NCBI GenBank assembly: GCA_964353935.1
Contig: CAYGXL010000131.1
Location: forward strand, 1-7,304
DNA length: 7,304 nt
DNA from: JAOUJD01 sp964353935
GTDB lineage: Bacteria; Pseudomonadota; Gammaproteobacteria; Burkholderiales; Burkholderiaceae_F
Direction of reading: 5' to 3'
The notes below the pieces were generated by a model. The model saw only the letters and a program-made list of their open reading frames with translations. It made no database searches and was not told the origin of the DNA. Positions 1 through 5,098 of the stretch are shown here, one piece after another. Each line of letters starts with the position of its first letter. The first letter of the stretch is position 1. Both the position numbers and the translations under genes were made by a program.

Positions 1-773
1 AGGCCGACGCCCTGCTGCTGCTCGTAGCGGATCAGCGGCAGGTGCGCGTCGAACAAGTCGTGCATCGCGTCGGGCTGGCCGTCGGCGTGCAGTTGCACCG
101 CCTGCACCAGCATGTCGGGAAAGCAGTAACCGGTCATCGCGCCGTCCGCGCCGCGTTCGAGCTCGAAGTCGAGGAACAGCCCGCCGTTGCCGCAGAGGAT
201 CGAAATGTGGCGCATGCCGCCGTCGCGCTCGAACGCCCGCAGTGCGGAAATCTTCTCGAGCCCCGGCCAGTCCTCGTGCTTCAGCATCACGCACGCGGGG
301 TTCTCGAGCACGATCCGGCGGATCACGGCCGGCGTCATCACCACGCTGAAGGTCAGCGGGTAGTCCTGCAGCACGAAGGGAACGTCGTGGCCGATCGCCT
401 CGGACGCCTGCCGGAAGTACCCGGCGATCTGCTCGTCGGTCCGCAGCGTGTTCGGGGGCGCGACCATCACGCCCGCCGCGCCCGCCTCCATCGACGCGCG
501 CGCAAGCGCCCGCATCGCGGCAAAGCCCGGCGCCGAGACGCCGACGATCACCGGCACCGTCGATCGCCGGATCACGCGCTCCGCGACTTCCAGGGCTTCC
601 CGCTGCTCGAGTTTCGGGGCTTCGCCCATCTGCCCGAGGACCGTGATCCCCGTGGCGCCAGCCGCCAGGTAGAAGTCGGTCATGCGGTCGACGGACTCGT
701 TGTCGATGCGGCCGTCGTCGAGGAACGGCGTGGGCGCGATCACGTACACGCCGCGGGCATTGGAGAGGGACAT
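1..773 (-). CDS. Dihydrodipicolinate synthase (DapA/NanA)-family lyase or dehydratase, C-terminus cut by window edge
   Basis: Reading leftwards from the ATG at 773-771, 257 codons stay open to the window edge, so about 40 C-terminal residues of a roughly 300-residue family are missing. The protein begins MSLSNARGVYVIAPTPF, the typical first beta strand of the class I aldolase TIM barrel. The Schiff-base lysine is K165 in VMLKHED. The family GTTGE loop reads GQMGE (47-51), and the segment that is usually YNVP reads QDYP (136-139). If the prolines are aligned, the tyrosine sits two positions later and the carboxylate-binding arginine of E. coli DapA has no counterpart. The fold is therefore clear, but true DapA function is unlikely. 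Family relatives act on 2-keto-3-deoxy sugar acids or other pyruvate-derived keto acids, and an aldolase or dehydratase of that sort is my inference. The gene follows the NTF2-like gene by 12 bases, probably in one transcript, with only a weak Shine-Dalgarno (GGAA). Confidence 0.88.
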   Translation of the reverse strand, partial: MSLSNARGVYVIAPTPFLDDGRIDNESVDRMTDFYLAAGATGITVLGQMGEAPKLEQREALEVAERVIRRSTVPVIVGVSAPGFAAMRALARASMEAGAAGVMVAPPNTLRTDEQIAGYFRQASEAIGHDVPFVLQDYPLTFSVVMTPAVIRRIVLENPACVMLKHEDWPGLEKISALRAFERDGGMRHISILCGNGGLFLDFELERGADGAMTGYCFPDMLVQAVQLHADGQPDAMHDLFDAHLPLIRYEQQQGVG

Positions 774-785
774 GGGGGGTTCCAG

Positions 786-1178
786 TCAGAGACGCCCGGC
801 CAGGCGGCGCGCCATCTCCAGGCCGAGCGCCTGCAGCCCGCTGGCCGGCCGCACCATCACCTCGAACTCGGTGATCAGGCCATCGTCGCCGAAACGGATC
901 AGGTCGATGCCCTTCAGCTCGGTCTCGCCGATGCGCGCCGAGAATTCGAGGGCGACGTCGTTGCCGTCCACGAACCGGCGGTGGTACTTGAAGTCCTCGA
1001 ACACCGAGGCCGCCGTGGCGAGCACGAGTTCCGTCCGGTCGGCGCCGCGATACGGCTGGTAGGCGACGGGTGAACGGAACACGCAGTCGGATGCGAGCAG
1101 CGACCGCAGGCGGCCGGTGTTGCCACTGGCGATGATCTCGTGCCAGCACGCCAAGGATGACGCGATCGATGGATTCAT
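786..1178 (-). CDS. NTF2-like / SnoaL-like family small protein
   Basis: A 130-residue protein starting MNPSIASSLACWHEII and ending ARRLAGRL. The pattern is that of a SnoaL-like NTF2 fold: N-terminal helices ending in the segment RLRSLLASDCVFRSPV (24-39), a central YRGADRTE helix start (43-50), then the strands FKYHRRFVDGNDVALEF (63-79), KGIDLIRFGDDGLITEFEVMVRP (89-111) and a C-terminal helix. Proteins of this kind form cone-shaped dimers with a hydrophobic pocket. Some are isomerases, cyclases or hydrolases, and many are uncharacterised. No catalytic residue can be assigned from this sequence. The reading frame is open further upstream to 1484, into the divergent transporter gene. The ATG at 1178 was chosen because homology-like sequence begins there and the upstream part is low-complexity shadow. 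No strong Shine-Dalgarno precedes it. The gene is probably first in an operon with the aldolase-family gene, so a role in the same keto-acid pathway is possible. Confidence 0.82.
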   Translation of the reverse strand: MNPSIASSLACWHEIIASGNTGRLRSLLASDCVFRSPVAYQPYRGADRTELVLATAASVFEDFKYHRRFVDGNDVALEFSARIGETELKGIDLIRFGDDGLITEFEVMVRPASGLQALGLEMARRLAGRL

Positions 1179-1313
1179 GAGCCAAGTCTGCCAGAGCCGG
1201 CTGACGAGCGGCCCGGCACGCGGTGTGGCCCGAGTGGGCGGGCCTGTCGGCGGCGGCCCTGCCTCTCGCGTTGAGTACGGACCGGGGTGGCCCGCGGGGC
1301 GCGGCGCCAAACC

Positions 1314-1319
1314 TATAAT
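1314..1319 (+). promoter_or_regulatory. Candidate -10 box (TATAAT) for the TAXI-TRAP operon
   Basis: A perfect sigma-70 consensus TATAAT stands out in very GC-rich surroundings, 58 bases before the start codon of the solute-binding protein gene. At the normal 16-18 base spacing the upstream sequence is cccgcgggg-like, so no -35 box is recognisable. TTGAGT at 1271-1276 is about 37 bases away, too far to pair with it. Either an activator compensates or the match is fortuitous. The predicted leader would be about 50 nt. Confidence 0.5.
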
Positions 1320-1338
1320 CCGCGCAGGATCAAGAAAA

Positions 1339-1354
1339 CCCGCGAGAACGCGGG
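1339..1354 (+). other. Small leader hairpin upstream of the TAXI binding-protein gene
   Basis: CCCGCG (1339-1344) and CGCGGG (1349-1354) form a perfect 6-bp G/C stem with an AGAA tetraloop. The stem ends 10 bases before the AAGGAGA Shine-Dalgarno (1365-1371) and does not cover it. It would lie inside the leader if transcription starts just after the TATAAT box. A role in 5'-end mRNA stability is possible but unproven, and short G/C stems arise easily by chance in such GC-rich DNA. Confidence 0.3.
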
Positions 1355-1377
1355 GCCCATCCCCAAGGAGACCCGGA

Positions 1378-2343
1378 ATGCATTCATCGGCGCGTGCCCT
1401 GTTTCGCTCCGTCGTCGTCGGCCTGGCATTCGCCGGGCTGTCGGCCGGAGCCGCGGCGCAACAGAAGTTCGTCAACATCCTCACCGGCGGCCAGAGCGGT
1501 GTGTACTACCCGCTCGGCGTCGCGCTTGGCCAGATCTACGGCAAGGCCATACCGGACACCAAGACCAGCGTCCAGGCGACCAAAGCCTCGGTCGAGAACC
1601 TGAACCTGCTGCAGGCCGGTCGCGGCGAACTCGCCTTCACGCTCGGCGACTCCCTGTCGGATGCGTGGAAAGGCGACGAGGAGGCCGGCTTCAAGACGCC
1701 ATTGAACAAGTTGCGCACGGTTGCCGGCATCTACTCCAACTACATCCAGATCGTCGCCGGCGAGGACTCGGGCATCAAGACACTCGCTGACCTCAAGGGC
1801 AAGCGGATCTCGGTCGGTGCCCCGCGCTCGGGCACGGAACTGAATGCACGCGCGATCCTCAAGGCAGCCGGCCTCACCTACAAGGACTTCGCCAAGGTCG
1901 AGTACCTGCCGTTCGGCGAGTCGGTCGAACTGATCAAGAACCGCCAGCTCGACGTCACGCTGCAGTCCGCCGGCCTGGGCGTGGCGTCCATCCGCGACCT
2001 GGCGACGACGATGAAGATCACCGTCGTGGCGATTCCCCCTGAGATCGTCGCGAAGATCGGCGACCCGGCCTACCAGCCGGCGACCATCCCGGCCAACACC
2101 TACACCGGTCAGGACGCCGCGGTCCCGTCGGTGGCCATCAAGAACTTCCTCGTCACGCACGACGGCGTCCCGGCGGACCTGGTCTATACGATGACAAAGG
2201 CGGCGTTCACCAATCTCGACCAGCTGGCCGCTGCGCACTCCGCGGCGAAGGCGATCAACGCAGCCGAGGCGGTCAAGGCGCCACCCGTGCCCCTGCACCC
2301 GGGCGCCGAGCGCTACTTCCGCGAGGCGGGCGTTCTGAAGTAA
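1378..2343 (+). CDS. TAXI-family TRAP transporter solute-binding protein, periplasmic
   Basis: A 321-residue protein that captures the substrate in the periplasm and delivers it to the TRAP membrane subunits, which are driven by an ion gradient. A Sec signal peptide is visible: basic start (R6, R10), hydrophobic stretch VVVGLAFAGLSAG, and an AAA-QQ cleavage site after residue 27. TAXI hallmarks follow: TGGQSGVYYPLG (36-47), the LAFTLGDS segment (85-92), GAPRSGTELNAR (147-158) and the C-terminal PLHPGAERYFREAGV (305-319). Length fits the family. The ATG at 1378 is fixed by the signal peptide and by AAGGAGA at 1365-1371, seven bases upstream after the GGAG core. The frame is open back to 1117, but that part has no protein character. 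The permease gene follows 68 bases after the stop, past a hairpin. Few TAXI ligands are known (glutamate for a Thermus thermophilus member), so the substrate cannot be named. A small organic acid is the best guess. Confidence 0.95.
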   Translation: MHSSARALFRSVVVGLAFAGLSAGAAAQQKFVNILTGGQSGVYYPLGVALGQIYGKAIPDTKTSVQATKASVENLNLLQAGRGELAFTLGDSLSDAWKGDEEAGFKTPLNKLRTVAGIYSNYIQIVAGEDSGIKTLADLKGKRISVGAPRSGTELNARAILKAAGLTYKDFAKVEYLPFGESVELIKNRQLDVTLQSAGLGVASIRDLATTMKITVVAIPPEIVAKIGDPAYQPATIPANTYTGQDAAVPSVAIKNFLVTHDGVPADLVYTMTKAAFTNLDQLAAAHSAAKAINAAEAVKAPPVPLHPGAERYFREAGVLK

Positions 2344-2365
2344 GGTTTGCCGAACGCAGGGCAGC

Positions 2366-2398
2366 GATGGCACAGGTCCCCTGTGCCATCTTCCTTTT
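2366..2398 (+). terminator. Hairpin with T-rich tail between binding-protein and permease genes (probable partial terminator)
   Basis: GATGGCACAGG (2366-2376) and CCTGTGCCATC (2380-2390) form a perfect 11-bp stem with a 3-nt loop, followed by TTCCTTTT (2391-2398). It starts 22 bases after the binding-protein stop and ends 13 bases before the permease ATG. The T tract is interrupted by CC, which fits incomplete termination. Because the permease and DUF1850 genes have no other clear promoter, readthrough is expected. The element could also protect the 3' end of a processed binding-protein mRNA, as hairpins do between malE and malF. Confidence 0.75.
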
Positions 2399-2411
2399 GA
2401 GTGCCTGAAAC

Positions 2412-4457
2412 ATGAAGAACCTCGCGGTCCAGGGCGCCGACGCCGAACTCCAGGCCGGCACCATTCCCCTGTCGAAGCAGGCGTACGCGGTCGCGATCAT
2501 CTTCTCCGCGTTCCAGATCGTCACCGCCGCCTACAGCCCGCTGTCGAGCACCGTGGTGCGCGCGGTGCACGTCGGCTTCCTGCTGTTGATGACGTTCGTG
2601 CTGCTGCCGCCTCTCGGGCGCAAGTGGCTGGGCTGGGCGGTCGGCGCCGTCGCGTTCGCGATCGGGCTGTATCACTGGGTGTTCGAGGCCGAGTTGATCT
2701 ATCGCGCCGGCGACCTCACCAACTGGGACATGGCGGTCGGCATCGCCACCATCGCGCTCGTCTTCGAGGCCACCCGGCGCACGATGGGCATCGCGCTGCC
2801 GCTGATCTGCGCGTTCTTCCTCGCCTATGCGCTCTTCGGGCAGCACTTGCCGGGCGCGCTGGCGCACCGTGGCTACGGCCTCGACCAGATCGTCGGACAG
2901 CTGGCCTTCGGGACCGAAGGCATCTACAGCACGCCGATCTACGTCAGCTCGACCTACATCTTCCTGTTCATCCTGTTCGGCTCGTTCCTGGAGCAGGCCG
3001 GGATGATCAAGCTCTTCAACGACGTGGCGCTCGGGATGTTCGGACGTTCGCAGGGGGGCCCGGCGAAGGTCTGCGTCGCCTCGTCTGCCCTGATGGGGAC
3101 GATCTCGGGCTCGGGGGTCGCCAACGTCGTGGCGAGCGCGCCGTTCACGATCTCGCTGATGAAGCGCTTCGGCTACCGGCCCGAGTTCGCGGGAGGAGTG
3201 GAAGCCACCTCCTCGATGGGCGGCCAGATCATGCCGCCGGTGATGGGCGCTGTGGCGTTCATCATGGCCGAGACGCTGAACGTCCCGTACATCGAGATCT
3301 GCAAGGCCGCTGCGATCCCGGCCATCCTGTACTTCGTCGCGTGCTTCTGGATGGTCCACCTCGAAGCCGGGCGCCTGAAGCTGCTCGGCCTGCCGCCCGA
3401 AGAGTGCCCGAGCGCGTGGCGCGCGATCGTCAACGGCTGGTACCTCGTGCTGCCGCTGATCGCGCTGGTCTGGCTGCTGCTGGGGGGCTACACGCCGCTG
3501 TTCTCGGGCATGGTGGGCCTTGCGCTGACGGCGATCCTGGTGCTTGGCGTCGCGGTGTCGCTCGGTCTGCGCGGCGTGCCGATGCGGATCCTGTTCTGGG
3601 TCGTGCTCGGACTGGCGTGCGCAGGCTTCATTCAACTGGGCGTCACGGCGTTCTTCGCGATCATCGCGCTGCTCGTCGTTGCGTGCCTGTTCATCAACGG
3701 CGGGCGCAAGACGCTGCGCCTGTCGCTGGATGCGCTCGCCGACGGCGCCCGCAACGCCCTGCCGGTGGGCACGGCGTGCGCGCAGGTGGGCGTGATCATC
3801 GGCGTGCTGACGCTGACGGGCGCGGCAACGAACTTCGTCGGGTTCATCGTCGGGGTCGGCGAGAGCAGCCTGTTCCTGTCGCTGCTGCTCACGATGGGGG
3901 CGTGCCTGATGCTCGGCATGGGGATCCCCACGATCCCGAACTACATCATCACGAGCTCGATCGCGGCGCCGGCCCTGCTCCAGCTCGGCGTCCCGCTGAT
4001 CGTCTCGCACATGTTCGTCTTCTACTTCGGAATCATGGCCGACCTGACGCCGCCGGTGGCGCTGGCCGCGTTCGCCGCCGCGCCGTTCGCCGGCGTGTCC
4101 GGGATGAGGATCGGCGTGCAGGCGGTCAAGATCGCGCTCGCCGGGTTCATCATCCCGTTCATGGCGGTGTATTCGCCCGCGCTTCTGCTGCAGACCGGCG
4201 GGTGGTTCGACGTCACATACATCACGATCAAGGTCCTGATCGCGATCGGACTCTGGGGCGTGGCAGCGGTCGGCTACTGGCTCGCGCCGGTCAACTGGTT
4301 CGAGCGCATCTTCGCGTTCATCGCAGCCGCCTTCCTGATCGCAGCGGTGCCGCTGACCGACGAGATCGGCTTCGCCCTGGCGACGCTGTTCGCCGCGTGG
4401 CACGTGTGGCGCGCCCGCAGCCTGCGCCGCAACGCCGAGCCCGTCCGGTCGACATGA
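2412..4457 (+). CDS. TAXI-TRAP transporter fused membrane permease (4TM/12TM, DctQ-DctM type)
   Basis: A 681-residue, very hydrophobic inner-membrane protein that carries out ion-coupled import of the ligand delivered by the binding protein. The N-terminal part (about 20-150) holds the helices of the small DctQ-like subunit. The rest is the large DctM-like subunit, so this is the fused 4TM/12TM form usual for TAXI systems. Clear large-subunit signatures are GTISGSGVANVV (229-240), the following KRFGYRPEFAGGVEATSS and GGQIMPPVMGAVAF stretches (251-283), GMGIPTIPNYIITSS (502-516, the second discontinuous transport motif) and DLTPPVALAAFAAA (544-557). The last 80 residues add hydrophobic helices, as in other TAXI fusions. 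The ATG at 2412 has only a weak GAG about 10 bases upstream. Together with the preceding hairpin this suggests lower output than the binding protein. The stop overlaps the next start as ATGA, a sign of translational coupling. Confidence 0.95.
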   Translation: MKNLAVQGADAELQAGTIPLSKQAYAVAIIFSAFQIVTAAYSPLSSTVVRAVHVGFLLLMTFVLLPPLGRKWLGWAVGAVAFAIGLYHWVFEAELIYRAGDLTNWDMAVGIATIALVFEATRRTMGIALPLICAFFLAYALFGQHLPGALAHRGYGLDQIVGQLAFGTEGIYSTPIYVSSTYIFLFILFGSFLEQAGMIKLFNDVALGMFGRSQGGPAKVCVASSALMGTISGSGVANVVASAPFTISLMKRFGYRPEFAGGVEATSSMGGQIMPPVMGAVAFIMAETLNVPYIEICKAAAIPAILYFVACFWMVHLEAGRLKLLGLPPEECPSAWRAIVNGWYLVLPLIALVWLLLGGYTPLFSGMVGLALTAILVLGVAVSLGLRGVPMRILFWVVLGLACAGFIQLGVTAFFAIIALLVVACLFINGGRKTLRLSLDALADGARNALPVGTACAQVGVIIGVLTLTGAATNFVGFIVGVGESSLFLSLLLTMGACLMLGMGIPTIPNYIITSSIAAPALLQLGVPLIVSHMFVFYFGIMADLTPPVALAAFAAAPFAGVSGMRIGVQAVKIALAGFIIPFMAVYSPALLLQTGGWFDVTYITIKVLIAIGLWGVAAVGYWLAPVNWFERIFAFIAAAFLIAAVPLTDEIGFALATLFAAWHVWRARSLRRNAEPVRST

Positions 4458-4849
4458 TCGCCTCGGCGCTGTGCATCGTGGTCGGCACGGCGCTCGTCTC
4501 GATCCCGGCGCAGCGCTTCACGCTGCGCTGGCAGCACACCGTCGAGAAGGTCGCCTGGGAAGAGGACTACGTCGTCGCCGGCGAGTGGCTGTACCTGAGC
4601 GGGGCGCGCGTGCAAGGCTCGGGCGCGGGAATGGAACCGCCGCCGGACGCGATCAAGGTCGGCAGTGCGTGGCACTACCGCCCGGCGGATCGGTGGCACC
4701 ACGCGGTCACACTGGCGCGTTCTGCCTTCGGACAGGACTATGAGCTCTGCATCGACGGCGCCTGCCGGCCGATGCCTGGCTGGATTCCGGGTCCGCCGGC
4801 GCCTACCACGCTGTCGCCCTGCCCCGGTTCCACAGTCGGGTCGAGATAG
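4454..4849 (+). CDS. DUF1850-family protein, TAXI-TRAP accessory of unknown function
   Basis: A 131-residue protein starting at the ATG that overlaps the permease TGA (ATGA at 4454-4457). It matches my memory of the DUF1850 family, which is commonly found directly after TAXI-TRAP permease genes: FTLRWQHTVEKVAWEEDYVV (22-41), RVQGSGAGMEPPPDAI (52-67), WHYRPADRWHHAVTLARS (73-90) and LCIDGACRPM (98-107). Residues 3-19 are hydrophobic (ASALCIVVGTALVSIPA) and may be a signal or anchor segment placing the globular part in the periplasm. C99 and C104 could pair as a disulfide there. The last 20 residues are proline, serine and glycine rich and look unstructured. The same frame is open far upstream inside the permease gene, but that portion is arginine-rich shadow, so the overlapping ATG is taken as the start. 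Its biochemical role is unknown; assistance to the transporter is inferred from synteny alone. Confidence 0.88.
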   Translation: MIASALCIVVGTALVSIPAQRFTLRWQHTVEKVAWEEDYVVAGEWLYLSGARVQGSGAGMEPPPDAIKVGSAWHYRPADRWHHAVTLARSAFGQDYELCIDGACRPMPGWIPGPPAPTTLSPCPGSTVGSR

Positions 4850-4904
4850 AGCGTTTCCCGTCTCGACTCCGGGGTTGACGGCGTCCCTCCTGCGCGCGCC
4901 GACT

Positions 4905-4921
4905 CGGGGCGCGGAGCCCCG
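4905..4921 (+). other. Small hairpin overlapping the large palindrome
   Basis: CGGGGC (4905-4910) and GCCCCG (4916-4921) form a 6-bp stem with loop GCGGA. Its right arm shares bases 4919-4921 with the left arm of the 30-base palindrome, so in RNA the two full stems cannot form completely at the same time. This may be coincidence in GC-rich DNA. Confidence 0.3.
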
Positions 4922-4948
4922 AAAAGCGAACGAGCGTTCGCTTTTCGG
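4919..4948. terminator. 30-base palindrome, probable bidirectional intrinsic terminator of the transporter operon
   Basis: CCGAAAAGCGAACG (4919-4932) and CGTTCGCTTTTCGG (4935-4948) are perfect 14-base inverted repeats around a central AG. The core GCGAACG/CGTTCGC stem is flanked by AAAA on one side and TTTT on the other, the layout of an intrinsic terminator that would work on either strand. It lies 70 bases after the DUF1850 stop and 150 bases before the oxidoreductase start, so it probably separates the two operons. Both neighbouring operons run rightwards, so bidirectional use is not required here. An alternative is a dimeric regulator operator, because the inner CGAACG-AG-CGTTCG resembles TetR-type palindromic sites. 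Confidence 0.65.
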
Positions 4949-4958
4949 CGGGAAATCC

Positions 4959-4972
4959 GTGATGACCATCAC
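4959..4972. promoter_or_regulatory. Short inverted repeat, candidate operator upstream of the molybdoenzyme gene
   Basis: GTGATG (4959-4964) and CATCAC (4967-4972) are perfect 6-base inverted repeats around AC. The site lies between the large palindrome and the oxidoreductase gene, where control elements would be expected. It does not match the FNR half-site pattern TTGAT-N4-ATCAA. It could bind a dimeric regulator or be chance. Confidence 0.25.
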
Positions 4973-5053
4973 ATTCCAGCCGGTTCGGCGGACCGGTAGT
5001 GCGCTGCATCAACCGGATTTGTAACGGGAGGCGTGCAATTCGCCCTGCGTAGC

Positions 5054-5078
5054 GCGGCATGAGGAAACCGAGTGCCGC
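5054..5078 (+). other. Leader stem just upstream of the molybdoenzyme start
   Basis: GCGGCA (5054-5059) and TGCCGC (5073-5078) can pair as a 6-bp stem with a 13-base loop that contains GAGGAAA (5061-5067). That purine run could serve as Shine-Dalgarno for the alternative GTG at 5072, which is itself buried in the stem. The chosen start at 5099 with AGGA (5090-5093) lies free downstream, which slightly favours it. Confidence 0.25.
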
Positions 5079-5098
5079 ACTCGACCAACAGGACACAG

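Noticed and set aside
42..1073. A 343-codon plus-strand frame over the left part.
   Set aside because: Its translation is histidine, arginine and valine rich with no domain character, and it lies antisense to the recognisable aldolase-family and NTF2-like genes. It is an open-frame artefact of GC-rich DNA.
1117..1377. N-terminal extension of the binding-protein frame.
   Set aside because: The signal peptide starts at the ATG 1378 with an ideal Shine-Dalgarno; the upstream part is antisense to the start of the NTF2-like gene and otherwise intergenic.
1179..1484. N-terminal extension of the NTF2-like frame upstream of 1178.
   Set aside because: It would run into the binding-protein gene on the other strand and encodes proline, arginine and threonine-rich sequence without family resemblance.
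2313..4403. A 696-codon minus-strand frame opposite the permease.
   Set aside because: Extremely rich in R, D, H, E and Q, with no hydrophobic core, as expected from the mirror of a GC-rich membrane-protein gene.
2624..4453. The long upstream part of the plus-strand frame that ends as the DUF1850 gene.
   Set aside because: Only the part from 4454 has protein family character; the rest is an arginine-rich frame-shifted reading of the permease gene and not a fusion.
4875..4880. TTGACG as a -35 box in the intergenic region before the molybdoenzyme.
   Set aside because: At 16-18 bases downstream there is only GC-rich sequence with no -10-like hexamer.
4850..5098. FNR, NarL or sigma-54 sites before the molybdoenzyme.
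   Set aside because: I looked for TTGAT-N4-ATCAA, TACYYMT-type heptamers and TGGC-N7-TTGC patterns and saw none; only one ATCAA half appears, without a partner.
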